DNA of 64,000 nt from Tritrichomonas musculus (GCA_039105265.1 JAPFFF010000003.1:1364001-1428000), one strand, 5' to 3'. Positions 24,501-32,187 are shown, counted from the stretch's first letter. The notes: generated by a model not told the origin, from the letters alone. A program made the numbers and translations.

Positions 24501-27500
24501 AAATCATGAGTGGTTTGAGTGGTGAAACAACAAGATGGGGTGAAACGGCTGCCAATTTAAGACTTTCTTCACAATTCATCTTAGGTGACTCTTTATTAAT
24601 ATCAGGAGTTTTAACTTATTTAGGCGCATTCTCACCTTCTTTCAGAGTCCAAATCATTGATCAATGGAAGAAGTTTTTAAATGAAGAAGAAATTAAATTT
24701 TCTGAGAATTTCACAATTGAAAAAGCACTCGGTAATGAAGGCGTCATTCGTGATTGGATTGCCAAAGGCTTACCAAACGATACACATTCAATTGAGAATG
24801 CATTGATCATTACACAGAATCATAATTCATTCCCTTTGCTGATTGATCCTCAACTTTCAGGAACGAAATGGCTTCGTTCAGTTGAAGGAGAAAATTTAGT
24901 TATGCTTCGATTCGATCAATCAGATTTTCTCCAAAGGTTAAAGAGTTGTGTTTCATTTGGTCTTCCTTGCTTAATTGAGAACGTTGGTCTTAAACTCGAT
25001 CCATTAATTGACCCGATTTTATCACGAGAAGTAATGACTGTCGATGGCCAAAAGAGGATGGCATTAGGAGGCGAATATATATCATTCAATGATAACTTTA
25101 ATTTATACATTTCAACCAAATATCCTAATCCGCAATATTCACCTGAAGTTTGTTCACAAGTTACATTAATTAACTTTACAACAACGCAAGATGGTCTTAC
25201 TGATCTTCTTCTTAATAATTTGATTGAAGTTGAACGTGAAGATTTAGATAAGAAAAGAATTCAAATCATGGAAGCTAATGCTGAAAACACCAAGAAATTG
25301 AAAGAAATTGAAAGCGAAATTTTGGCAATTGTTAGTAATGCAGGCGATGATATTCTTGATGACGACGTTGCTATCGATACTCTTACAAGGGCTCAGAAAA
25401 CATCGGCCGATATTGCTCAACAATTGGAAGCTTCTAAAAAGACCGAGCAACAAATTTTAGAATTCAAGAATCAATTCGATGTTGTTGCTAAAAGGGCTGC
25501 ACTTTTATATTTTTGTGTGTCAGATTTTAGTGTAATTGATCCAATGTATCAATTTTCATTAAAATGGTTTGTTTCTTTATTTAGAAATGCATTGACACGT
25601 TGCGAACATCCAGAAGATCTTGAAAAGAAAATAGAAACGTTTCATAAAGCAATAGCGACAACTTTTTACGAATCTGTTTCTTATTCATTATTCTCACGTC
25701 ATAAGCTTCTCTTTTCAACATTGATGGTTTTCCGAATTCTTCTAAGCAACAAAATTATAACAAGCGGGGAACTTGCCTTTTTATTGCAGCCGACGGTTAG
25801 TCATGAACCAAATCCAACTGATTATATTCCAGACGATATTTGGTCGTTAGTTTCAAGCATGAAATTTGTGTCAGATTCATTTAAAGATATTGAAGAACAT
25901 ATCAAGAAGCATCCAATGCAATGGAGAACTTATTTGGATCATCCTTCCCCAGAAACAGTTGAAATTCCTTATAATCCAGATTCATTAACAAGTTTCCAAA
26001 AGCTTCTTGTTCTTCGAATCTTTCATCTTCAACGTGTTCGAGAAGGCCTTCATATTTTCATCACAGAAAACATGGGCGAAAGCTTCGTTAAACCGCCGAC
26101 ATTGAATTTAATGAATGTCTTCAAAGATTCAGATCCACTTTCGCCTTTAATCTTCATCATCATGCCAGGTATCGATCCACAAGATGAAATCATCGGCGTC
26201 GCTACAGCAATGGAGACAGAAAAGTACCTCATCAGCTATTCACTAGGGCGAGGACGAGGACAAGGAGCGCAAGATTTGATTCAGGACGCAGCGGAGAAAG
26301 GTTACTGGGTTCTTCTTCAGAACTGTCATCTTTCATTATCTTGGATGCCGACGTTAGAATACATAATCAACAATCTTGACGCTTCAAAGATGCATCCTAG
26401 ATTTCGGCTGTGCTTGGTGACAATGAGTAGTCCTGACTTTCCTATCGGCATTCTTTACCAAGGAGCGAAGTTGATCTACGAAATTCCGAAAGGAATGCGA
26501 GAGAACGTCATGAGAATCTACAACCAAATAAGCAATGAAGAATACGAAGGAATTGACCCTTCAACGCCGGAAAGACAACTGACATTCCATCTCGCTTTCT
26601 TCCACGCAGTCGTCCTCGAAAGGCTTCAATTCGGGTCAATTGGATGGAATATTCCATACGAATTCAATCCAAGCGATTTCACGATTTCGAGGCGACACTT
26701 GAAAATTTTCTTGAATGAGTCACAAGGCATTGAAGTTCCTTTCGAGGCCTTGTCATACGTCATCGGTGAACTGAACTATGGAGGAAGAGTCACTGATCGT
26801 TGGGATCGTCGACTTTTGTTAAGTTTACTTCATCGATTCTTTTCAGAGGAAATCAGTTCACCTAACTTTTCATTTGGCGACCGTTATCAACCGCCCGATT
26901 TCAATTCTGCTCTCCCAGACTTAGTCAACACTGTCTCAACTTGGCCCGTTGTGACGGCAGGCGAAGACGTCGGTCTAAGTAAGAATGCTTCGACAATCAC
27001 TGCTCGAAACGAAGCTATTCAAATTTTTGAATCTTTAGTTGAAGTCCAACCGACGTTAGTAGCTGCTTCTGATTCGGTTAGTGAGGAGCAATATGCGTTG
27101 AATTTCGTTGAGTCATTAATTGAGCAAGTCCCAGAAAAGTTTAACGTCCACAACTTTTTGAAACGATTCAATATTGAAGAAACAATAAATACCGTTTTAC
27201 ACCACGAGATTTTACTATATAATAAATTGTTAAAGGTTATCCACGAATCCTTAACAGAGATGCAAAAAGGTTTAAAGGGACTCATATTAATTGATGAACG
27301 TTTGGATCACTTAAACCGAAGACTGCTTGCTAATAAGATCCCCGAAATTTGGCTTGAACAAAGTTTCCCTTCAATTTTGACACTGAGGAATTACATGGAT
27401 GATTTGAAGATGAGAGTGAAGTTCCTGGATGATTGGGTTCGAATGGGATCGCCGACAGTTTTTAATCTTGGCGCTTTTTATCATCCAGAAGAGTTTTTGA

Positions 27501-27922
27501 CAGCCGTTCTTCAATTGTACGCGAGAAAGCACACTGTTCCATTCGATTCGTTGAGCTGGATTACAACACCGCTGAATGCAATGTCACCTGAAAAAATCAC
27601 CAAAGAACCAGAAGAAGGGATTTACATTTATGGACTGCCAATTGAAGGCGCAAAGTGGGATTCAACAAATAAAACTTTGGCCGAATGCGGGCAGAGAGAA
27701 TTGGTGTCAGTTTTGCCAGTGATGCATCTTTTGCCAACTCAAGAAAAGGACTATTACGACCTGACTGACACTTATGAATGTCCCGTGTTCCGAACACAAA
27801 ATAGAGGAAGTGGCGCACTTGGCTTGCCTAATTATATATTCTCAATCTACTTGCCAACAAAGAATGAAAAACCAGATCACTGGGTTCAAAGATCTGTGGC
27901 TGCATTTATCACAACACAATAA
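15566..27922 (+). CDS. Axonemal dynein heavy chain, inner-arm single-headed type
   Basis: A 4118-residue motor chain in one uninterrupted frame; it converts ATP hydrolysis into sliding between flagellar doublet microtubules. After a Pro/Gln-rich N-terminus (to about 180) and helical tail/linker come the AAA modules: AAA1 P-loop GPAGTGKT (1456-1463) with Walker B CFDEFNRI (1506-1513); AAA2 GGAMGGKS (from 1737); AAA3 with a shortened P-loop GPESSKT (from 2106); AAA4 GVKSSGRKS (from 2450). The coiled-coil stalk runs about 2685-2800 and 2915-2991 around the microtubule-binding tip, then AAA5, AAA6 and a C-terminal domain with NYGGRVTDRWDRR and a CPVFRT-like end. Length and the NPKAISIGELYG motif resemble the DNAH1/3/7/12 inner-arm group. 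Looks complete. Base composition rises in G+C over the last 2 kb. Confidence 0.95.
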   Translation: MDELLDRKKQQLLQNEQTIYKEKQLYRRLGKTLPEDTVKVPKIGEWSLAQSQGSDYQNQGHKNSDNSKQNRVVPFPRNVPLNTSQRKRLTITKDSYAYNSEQPQQQPTVTINAPFQLRPPRITTINSNNTEQKLSFPSGTVSTNLNDILRSKFRSPIKPLPPLKDSESNQDYYSYQNSQANNDDDFKPQFLPLEAFDDLQYEEFPLEELMKNPKAFSRYQEIHGENRWEKCTVLNYDPETHLFLIEWDYSHKRKKVARFNLRFERENVEKFKKRIDAARYACALYETSLRFDSRIQSMPTDNLPELSQDDMRGIHSDMAITIGPKYAQRLAQLDDEVCMMFKKVNNTLDFEYQLDNNKLIPNREEFLRLKRQPPTVPENGLVDHPNYDFQGILQTILETHLMANRHMMEGLFTIWKIFQDSESLSLLTDGYNEILTLDEFITRESDHLNNTTKKFKGSIQTTLEGVISSTLSEQLNSVKSKDKQRSSSMVSLTTRMLHTVLLSIVHTTLEEYLSLFIKYKEKREGEKLESQFSIDLLFSKENELTFQPSIPKFKNDILSLLTDLEKCVNDLPVIKSALFEVDTSSVSFDDCIEVIKLEESNLQEILDQLFHVLEVFLTERKFLKNVLSLKPDEYTHDFDPNGTKTLNEYKKQLKEFNRILNIVQNELAPTYKLDLFFVSCVQFKENAVTHIKTLIQNFLMQVKRYALQELDQLKHEFDTIVVDLKKVPETPEELAAMKKYLEKVLDTAKNRAKKMSSANDRFAFLEEFQFEVTNEEFQYRYQIRQMPQKITGMMEETERTLSVERIRMIRELRRNQSKLETESVSLTETVTSFTSKFTDLEMTVEAVDQVNEINAKLQQLKLEQEKFNQHEKLFEFEQVNCKPLSKLIEEFTPLHLLWNLANEWNNTNTTWLDTPFPQIRADAMNQFIILASKKIVKLKKDLIQQRGLIEKVLMPLSQQIEAFKQHVPLVMKLRHPGIKTKHWEKISEVVGFHVMPSMELTLQNFFDLQLERWNDQISEIASVAANEYSLETSLDQMDADLQTKQFITVPFRDSGHFILHEIDDIISTIDDQLVTTQTLLTSPFIAPVKKRATDRLNFLRSARQILENWVECQKNWLYLQPIFSGTSIQQKLLKEARDWAEVDKLWLSIMTLTHNHPDFMNVMHHDTLQPNLLKCNELLDSITKGLNEYLEAKRLGFPRFFFLSNDELISILSHTKDFGKMQESMQKLFEYVNSITVTEEIEITHMNDSTGETVQLYQPVDGDTPEIEDWLNAFEKEMKNTIQGYTGESLEAVTKMTRHKWIKSFPAQVILIANQILWTQQVTDVLQGQKTKGLKQLQTKFIEQLDELTSLVRQPISKQLRQVVSCMLINEVHNRDIIASLVHDDVSTEDNFNWIKQLRYYWEEDTIMVRSINNTYEFSYEYAGNSARLVITPLTDRCYQTLLSAFKQNLSGAPSGPAGTGKTETVRDCAKALGRPCVVYNCSEEVTPEQMSQFFAGLSSSGSWSCFDEFNRINIEVLSVIAQQVRSIQTAIAANAETFKLDARTLKLNVNAAICITMNPGYAGRTELPDNLKALFRPCAMMVPDFVFISEIMLFSGGFTTASSLSVKLVALFDLCRKQLSNADHYDWGLRAMKAILSTAGKAKRNDLEADESFLLLQVIRDCTAPRLISADLPLFAGIIRDVFPEVKGTKVQEEKLIKAIKGAFIDANCQPLSVYLSKGAELYETTLVRHGIMLVGGAMGGKSTSWKTLAAALTKQASEGDGQPVHIESLNPKAISIGELYGAFNPVTSEWADGVLSKSIRECSFSEQTELKWIIVDGPVDSLWIESMNSLLDDNKVLCLPNNERIQLGPHVKMVFEVDDLSQASPATVSRCGMVYFDPSTLPWSALADSWAAKKESQVMANYIRKTMDGYLPQLIQFVQFDGKSALEINPNFCVLSLLRIIDSFDDIIRKPVERTVDGGDEVVKVDPLDHNNYFSLFAVNNDTVPFFEEEQLDVVYERIFTFAAVWAFGGVLLEQSRITFDAFFKNLLEENKTRCAFPSKLTVFDYFVDMAKMQWVPFCDGNTNIHFTENKNLEEQMIPTNSNAGPMFIARLLATHHHNLLLMGPESSKTLIVKTLFENVLDNTKFDCHTLPLSANSTPTNISKFMQSFMHKRQGNYGPLPSQHLLFLIDNIGAVKTEIYGAQPPLELLRQFNDYGGWFQTIPVNFINIIDTSLIATMGQPGGGLFGIPNRLMRHFVFIHLPPYSQEKILEIYKGLLTMAFKNYGGSCKNLIEPCANTTVNVYQKCLETLLPIPTKLHYIFKFRNIVRVLKGILLLNHELITSDSMFIKLWYHEMMREFHDRFNSIEDREWFRKTVSELCSKHFHTTIEAISQKGNIMFNDFSDSTARYKEVVTEPDQLLQICNATLEERNKDAPKPIDIVLFQEAISHLSSLARVLAIHRGHALLVGVKSSGRKSLARLALHMSSIDPYEIAITRSYGFVEWREDIKNILKQCGVQDIPTGFIITDTQIIMNQQLEDLSNLLINCSIPMLFERDEMEAIKAELASIDPQTDIDYGKYFFQRVQKNLHIVLVFSPYGNIFKDSMLSFPALRNETTIDWYMPWSQNALESVAIASLNKNLSHDLVKPITGACVKIHKYMEEISKKFLKETKRYTAVTPSRYFELLSTFIAKLQEKTEFNTSEIKNYENGVEKITTTRAQIQEMSETLDQDIPKLQQMRADVEVMLKELTVKRGEVEETRREVQGKSDIAEREALQAAEINRIAQEQLDEAQPLLEKAQDAVKKLDKDSLTNIKKLHQASQGMKETFEAVCIIFGRSPRKVDGPNPGEKYDDYWPEAVSLLNDTHFIKTVQNFKPESLDKNTIEKLKKYCPTDKALRAKKRATAEQSFQAVAAFYDWVCATFDYWFVYQEILPKKIAADEAQKKLVQSEQILASAKEHLASVERTLQDLQANFQAAQNRETDLMESVGKTKSRLQRAQKIMSGLSGETTRWGETAANLRLSSQFILGDSLLISGVLTYLGAFSPSFRVQIIDQWKKFLNEEEIKFSENFTIEKALGNEGVIRDWIAKGLPNDTHSIENALIITQNHNSFPLLIDPQLSGTKWLRSVEGENLVMLRFDQSDFLQRLKSCVSFGLPCLIENVGLKLDPLIDPILSREVMTVDGQKRMALGGEYISFNDNFNLYISTKYPNPQYSPEVCSQVTLINFTTTQDGLTDLLLNNLIEVEREDLDKKRIQIMEANAENTKKLKEIESEILAIVSNAGDDILDDDVAIDTLTRAQKTSADIAQQLEASKKTEQQILEFKNQFDVVAKRAALLYFCVSDFSVIDPMYQFSLKWFVSLFRNALTRCEHPEDLEKKIETFHKAIATTFYESVSYSLFSRHKLLFSTLMVFRILLSNKIITSGELAFLLQPTVSHEPNPTDYIPDDIWSLVSSMKFVSDSFKDIEEHIKKHPMQWRTYLDHPSPETVEIPYNPDSLTSFQKLLVLRIFHLQRVREGLHIFITENMGESFVKPPTLNLMNVFKDSDPLSPLIFIIMPGIDPQDEIIGVATAMETEKYLISYSLGRGRGQGAQDLIQDAAEKGYWVLLQNCHLSLSWMPTLEYIINNLDASKMHPRFRLCLVTMSSPDFPIGILYQGAKLIYEIPKGMRENVMRIYNQISNEEYEGIDPSTPERQLTFHLAFFHAVVLERLQFGSIGWNIPYEFNPSDFTISRRHLKIFLNESQGIEVPFEALSYVIGELNYGGRVTDRWDRRLLLSLLHRFFSEEISSPNFSFGDRYQPPDFNSALPDLVNTVSTWPVVTAGEDVGLSKNASTITARNEAIQIFESLVEVQPTLVAASDSVSEEQYALNFVESLIEQVPEKFNVHNFLKRFNIEETINTVLHHEILLYNKLLKVIHESLTEMQKGLKGLILIDERLDHLNRRLLANKIPEIWLEQSFPSILTLRNYMDDLKMRVKFLDDWVRMGSPTVFNLGAFYHPEEFLTAVLQLYARKHTVPFDSLSWITTPLNAMSPEKITKEPEEGIYIYGLPIEGAKWDSTNKTLAECGQRELVSVLPVMHLLPTQEKDYYDLTDTYECPVFRTQNRGSGALGLPNYIFSIYLPTKNEKPDHWVQRSVAAFITTQ

Positions 27923-27976
27923 ATTTGTTAGAATAATAAATTTGTTATTTAATATATTTTATTATTTATTTATTTA

Positions 27977-28007
<31 letters not shown>

Positions 28008-28059
28008 CATTTCAACTAAATAAATCAAGATTTCTCTAAAAACATTTATTTGGTTCTGA
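27923..28059. other. Dynein 3' flank with long T tract
   Basis: Contains ATTT repeats and an uninterrupted run of more than 20 T (about 27979-28003). No hairpin seen. Confidence 0.4.
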
Positions 28060-28700
28060 TTATTTGGTTTTACTGAATCTTCCTGAACTTGAGAACAAAT
28101 TTGTATCAAGAAGCTTTATTGTGTTGGTGAAATCTTGCGTTGGATGGAATGTATTTGATTCAGAAAATGCTGGAAATAATGAAAAAAGGGTAGAATATGT
28201 GAATTCTTGTGAAGAACTAAAATGATCACTGTAAGAGAAAAGTTCTGATGGTCTGAAAACATGAAAACTAGAGAATTAATGTGAATCACTAAACTTTTTG
28301 GAAACTAAAATCTTTCTGAATTTGAAAAGCTTTCTGTTTTTGTAAACTTCCTTGATTTTGAAAAAGCATTAGTGCCTGTAAATTTATTTGAATTGCTGAA
28401 CTTTCTTGAATTTGAAAATTCTTGTGTTTCAGTAAATTTATCTGTGTTCGAACACAGATACGTCTTTGAAAATTGATTAGTATTTGAAAATATAAATGAA
28501 TTACTGAACATTTCTGATTTTGAAAAGCTTTGAGAATCACTGAACTTTCTTGAATTTGAGAATTCTCGTGATTTAGAAAACTTGCCAGTTTGTGAAAATA
28601 CACCAGTATCTGTGAATTTATTGGAATTGGTATATCTTTGAGAACTACTAAACTTTATTGAATTCGAAAAATCTTGAGAATCACTGAATTCAGATAATTC
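28060..28700 (-). pseudogene. Remnant of an F-S-x-S-x-x hexapeptide-repeat protein
   Basis: Read on the minus strand, the whole stretch encodes tandem hexapeptides of the form F-(S/T)-x-(S/T)-x-x, such as FSNSRK, FTGTNA, FSKSRK, FTKTES. About 21 units lie in one frame from 28700 down to a stop near 28305, and about 13 more degenerate units (FSYSDH, FSSSQE, FTYSTL, FSESNT) continue in a second frame to a stop at 28060-28062. The DNA period is therefore 18 bases. There is no ATG before the first unit, no signal peptide and no membrane anchor, so I call it a broken gene or isolated piece. Long arrays of this kind occur in predicted surface proteins of trichomonads (recalled, not searched). Confidence 0.6.
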
Positions 28701-28956
28701 TCTTTTTCATTTTATACTTTTAATTCAAATATTGTATTTCTTCTTCAAATCTATTCAAATAACCGTTTTTTACATAAAAATGTATTTATATATCAAATGA
28801 TTATATTCATTTTTATATTTAGAAATATTCATTCAGGATAAAATATGAAGTAATGCAAAAATTTTGTTTTCAAATATTGAATGAAATGATTAAATATTTG
28901 AAATAAAAAATATTCTTTGACCTTTTCTCTAAAATCTTAGAAAATTGATTTTATAA
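28701..28956. other. AT-rich intergenic
   Basis: No feature recognised. Confidence 0.3.
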
Positions 28957-29370
28957 ATGCAATTCAACTACCTACAAATCACAAATTCACCAGTTTGGAA
29001 TGAACGAATTGACTTTGTTAAATCATTACTCGTTGTTCTTTTCTTCATTTATACTTCTATCTTACTTGTCGATTTAACAATTAACAAAATTCCAGAACTA
29101 AAAAGCTTTTCTATCAATCATAGTTTCCTCATCAAAAACAGTAATGTCATTATTCCATTAATATTCGAAAAAGTTAGAAAAGACTCTAAAACAAACTCAA
29201 AAAAAGTTTGCGCTTGCGCTACAATAATCGCAGGACTTTTATCAAAGAATTTTGCATTAATAGTTTGGGGTATCTTTAGATTGAAATCAATATATGATGA
29301 AAGAGTCACTTTGAGCAGGTCTTATGGAAGTTATCGCGTAAATGGAAGATCCTTTAGATACCGTTTATAA
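28957..29370 (+). CDS. Small predicted membrane protein of unknown family
   Basis: A 137-residue frame starting at ATG. The strongest hydrophobic helix is VKSLLVVLFFIYTSILLVDL (about residues 20-39); a second weaker one is around CACATIIAGLLSKNFALIVW (about 85-104). Between them is a mixed segment, and the C-terminus is very basic (DERVTLSRSYGSYRVNGRSF). I do not recognise a domain. The frame stays clean in AT-rich DNA and codon use resembles neighbouring genes, so it is probably real. With a short N-terminus, one or two membrane passes and a basic tail, it could sit in an internal membrane. Confidence 0.5.
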   Translation: MQFNYLQITNSPVWNERIDFVKSLLVVLFFIYTSILLVDLTINKIPELKSFSINHSFLIKNSNVIIPLIFEKVRKDSKTNSKKVCACATIIAGLLSKNFALIVWGIFRLKSIYDERVTLSRSYGSYRVNGRSFRYRL

Positions 29371-29585
29371 ATAATTACAAAGGATAATTGTTTTTTTTAT
29401 TATTATTATTTAAATAAACTGCATGCATTCATAGATTTTGGGAATCATTTTTTAATATATCTTTATTTTTTGTTTTGAGCGTAAAAATAAAAAGAGAATC
29501 AATTTTAATGTTTTCCAAATCCTCTAAAATTGATTACAAATTCAATAATATTTCTTTTTGATGATAAAATGAGGTACCAAAATGA

Positions 29586-29608
29586 ACTTCACTTTCTAAA
29601 AGTGAAGT
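29586..29608. promoter_or_regulatory. Perfect 10-bp inverted repeat before Hus1
   Basis: ACTTCACTTT and AAAGTGAAGT face each other with a 3-base gap, ending 15 bases before the Hus1 ATG and just upstream of the possible Inr. In this region a 10-base perfect arm is more than expected by eye. It could bind a dimeric regulator or form a hairpin. Confidence 0.35.
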
Positions 29609-29613
29609 ATATT

Positions 29614-29620
29614 TCATTTC
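29614..29620 (+). promoter_or_regulatory. Possible Inr element of Hus1
   Basis: TCATTTC fits the trichomonad initiator consensus (TCA-Py-T) and lies 4-10 bases before the ATG at 29624, the usual position in this group. Confidence 0.4.
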
Positions 29621-29623
29621 ATA

Positions 29624-30532
29624 ATGAGGCTGCAAGCAGAAATTACAACAGATGTTATTTCAAAAATTGCATCTTTACTTAAATCATACACCAAAGAAGA
29701 TATAATTCTTTACTTTTCAGAAAAAAACATTTCATTTTGTATTTCAATGAATAATCAAATTGGTGCTTGGATTGAATGCGATATACCAAGCTGCTTTAAT
29801 AAATATTTAATAAAATCAAAACAAGATGATACAATTTCGTTAAAAGTTGAGGCATCTCAACTTGCCCAAGCTTTAGCTTATGATCAATCATATTCGATAA
29901 GAGCTATTCTTTCACAAAAAGATTCATCTGTTTTTTTACAACTAATTCATAGAACTTTAGATGGTCTCAAACAACTTGAACAACGAGTACCTATTATTCT
30001 TTTAAATCAACAATCTGTATTAAATTATGCAGAACCTGACTGGGGAAAGGCAACAATGGTAGCAAAACTACCACAAATTAAAAATTTAAATGATTGGTGC
30101 AGTAAACTTCAAGGTTCAACATTTAAATATTTAACGATATCTATTATTCGGAATAGCGATTCAGGAAAAATTGATGTTGGACTTAGAGCAGAGAGTGAAT
30201 CAAAAACTGTTTCCGTATATACACGATTTCCTGATATGGAAATAACAAATAGATTTAAAGACAGAAATAGCACGAGTGAATCAGAAAAAAATGGTATTTC
30301 TGAACAAATAATTGATAACAATAATGATATAACAGATGAAGAGGTAGAAGACAATGATCTTGTTGAGTGTGATGTTACAATCGAATTAAAAAAGTTTGCT
30401 AAAACTTTAAAAGTTCAACAACTTCAACCAACAGTTCAACGTCTTTATATTCATGATAAAAAATTACTTCGTTTACAGTTTGAAACTTTAAATTCTAAAA
30501 TGACAGTAGCTTTATTTGGATTATCAACTTGA
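29624..30532 (+). CDS. HUS1: Checkpoint clamp subunit Hus1
   Basis: A 302-residue protein with the features of Hus1, the PCNA-like subunit of the Rad9-Rad1-Hus1 ring loaded at damaged DNA to activate ATR-type signalling. It starts MRLQAEITTDVISKIASLL, like the Hus1 N-terminus (MRFRAKI), has the strand-turn ISFCISMNNQIGAWIECDIP (about 43-62), an interdomain region with RVPIILLNQQSVLNYAEPDW, and ends with a second clamp-fold half where VECDVTIELKKFAKTLKVQQ precedes the final strand MTVALFGL. An acidic insert (DNNNDITDEEVEDND, about 230-245) separates the strands. Length is close to the usual 280-300. Start chosen at the first ATG, preceded by an Inr-like motif. It converges on the PDI-like gene with a 71-base gap. 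Confidence 0.82.
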   Translation: MRLQAEITTDVISKIASLLKSYTKEDIILYFSEKNISFCISMNNQIGAWIECDIPSCFNKYLIKSKQDDTISLKVEASQLAQALAYDQSYSIRAILSQKDSSVFLQLIHRTLDGLKQLEQRVPIILLNQQSVLNYAEPDWGKATMVAKLPQIKNLNDWCSKLQGSTFKYLTISIIRNSDSGKIDVGLRAESESKTVSVYTRFPDMEITNRFKDRNSTSESEKNGISEQIIDNNNDITDEEVEDNDLVECDVTIELKKFAKTLKVQQLQPTVQRLYIHDKKLLRLQFETLNSKMTVALFGLST

Positions 30533-30603
30533 ATAATAATAAAATCGTGTTTTATTTTAAAATCTATTTATTTAATTAAAGAAAAGAGAATATTATTTTT
30601 TTT

Positions 30604-32187
30604 TTAATTTTCAATATCACCATTTTCAACATTTTCATCTGTTTCATCAACATAAATAACTTCTTGATCATCTTGATTATTTAATTCTGTATCCGTTTTT
30701 TTATCTTCTTCAACTTTTGGCTTAGGAGGATTTTGAATTAATTTAATTCTTTCTTTTATTTCATCTTCATTATAAGGAGGAATTTCAATCGGATTTGTTG
30801 ACGTTTTGTTAATAAAATTGAGTATATCTTTAAAACGTTTAATTCCACCATATTTAATTGGAGCTTCATCTTTCTTTCCAGCTGGCCAAAAATAGAGGGT
30901 TGGATATCCTTCAATCGAAGGAACACATTCTGGAATATCATTCTTTGATCCATCAATATAATAAACCTTTGCTTTTGTATCTTTAAGTAGATATGCTGTT
31001 TCATTTAAAATTGGCTTGAGGTTAGTACAATGAGGACACCATGGCGCTGTAAATGCAACAAAAACATCATTATCATTGCTAATTACTAGATCATCAAAAT
31101 TATCAGCAACAATCTTCTTGAATGGCTCTGTTTGATATCCAGGATAAGATGGAATGTCTTCAGATATGACAGTAAAATATTCTTCGTCAGCTAAAACACG
31201 CTTGACAAAATTGTCAACGTATTCAATATCATCAACTTTATCTTTGTAAATAAGCCAACGTCCTCCTTGAATATCAGATGTGTTAAATATAAAGAAATAA
31301 GGTGTAGGGAGTGTAAGCAAGTCACTTGCTTTTTTGTAAAGTTCTGATGGTTTTCCATAAAGAGTAGTGAAGTGCATTTGATCAGAATATTTCGAAGCAA
31401 GATGCTTCAATATTTTAAGTTCAACTTCTGATGAATAAGAATTTGTTTCATTAATCATATAACCAGCTAAAAATGCTTTTTGCGAAATGTTGCATTCATT
31501 AATATCAAGAACATTTGAACTTGCTGATGGTAATAATAACTGCTCTATTACATTTGACCGAATCTGTTTTTCAGTGAGAGGTAATAATTCATGATCTGCT
31601 GGACGGAATAAATAATATCCATTTTCAACAGTAACGTTAATATCTTTAAAAATGGATTGCGTGGTTAAATATAAAGTTAAATTTTCAGGAATTATTTTTC
31701 TTCTTTCAAAAGTTTTTTTTGATAACAATTTTTTTTGATCAACAATTTCAAAAATTAAAGGATCGTGCTTTATCAATAGTTGGTGCAAATGACCTGGGGT
31801 TGAAACGTTAATTATTCCAGGTGTTAACGAATTCTTTACCCATAAAAGAAATTGTGGTGCTTGAAGTATAGTTGGAATTTCTATATGAATAATTTTGGAT
31901 TTTTCAAATGCGCGAATGCATGGTGAAAAATCAGGACATTGATAATTAGTGCGACCTTCTGAAATACTTGAACGTATGAATTTTATCTGCTCTTTATATT
32001 CATGAATAGCGAAATCAGCGAAATCAAGAGTTGAAGTAGGATCTGAGAAAAAAACAATCGATCGCTTATTTTTTGATAGTTCATTTTTTAAAGGCTTTCC
32101 CTCAAGAAACGGAATATATGAAGTTTGTCCTATTGGAACTTTAATTCTAACATTTAAAAGAAAAAGCAAATGCAAAAAAAGGAACAT
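30604..32187 (-). CDS. PDI-like ER protein with C-terminal thioredoxin domain (CPHC)
   Basis: A 527-residue secretory-pathway protein. The start is the ATG at 32187 (the frame is open one codon further to a TTG). It begins with a signal peptide, MFLFLHLLFLLNV. The long middle is probably built of redox-inactive thioredoxin folds. The C-terminal thioredoxin domain carries FVAFTAPWCPHCTNLKPIL with active-site Cys384 and Cys387 and the later cis-Pro strand EGYPTLYFWP. A CPHC site is seen in some PDI-family and ERp members and in DsbA-type oxidases; CGHC is the standard one. The last 35 residues are acidic, ending ENGDIEN, with no KDEL-type retention signal. Likely role: disulfide formation or client binding in the ER. 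TCATTG just before the ATG could be an Inr. Confidence 0.82.
   Translation of the reverse strand: MFLFLHLLFLLNVRIKVPIGQTSYIPFLEGKPLKNELSKNKRSIVFFSDPTSTLDFADFAIHEYKEQIKFIRSSISEGRTNYQCPDFSPCIRAFEKSKIIHIEIPTILQAPQFLLWVKNSLTPGIINVSTPGHLHQLLIKHDPLIFEIVDQKKLLSKKTFERRKIIPENLTLYLTTQSIFKDINVTVENGYYLFRPADHELLPLTEKQIRSNVIEQLLLPSASSNVLDINECNISQKAFLAGYMINETNSYSSEVELKILKHLASKYSDQMHFTTLYGKPSELYKKASDLLTLPTPYFFIFNTSDIQGGRWLIYKDKVDDIEYVDNFVKRVLADEEYFTVISEDIPSYPGYQTEPFKKIVADNFDDLVISNDNDVFVAFTAPWCPHCTNLKPILNETAYLLKDTKAKVYYIDGSKNDIPECVPSIEGYPTLYFWPAGKKDEAPIKYGGIKRFKDILNFINKTSTNPIEIPPYNEDEIKERIKLIQNPPKPKVEEDKKTDTELNNQDDQEVIYVDETDENVENGDIEN

Noticed and set aside
16000-27900. Many short antisense and out-of-frame ORFs across the dynein gene
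   Set aside because: They overlap a strongly supported 4118-codon frame with recognisable motifs throughout.
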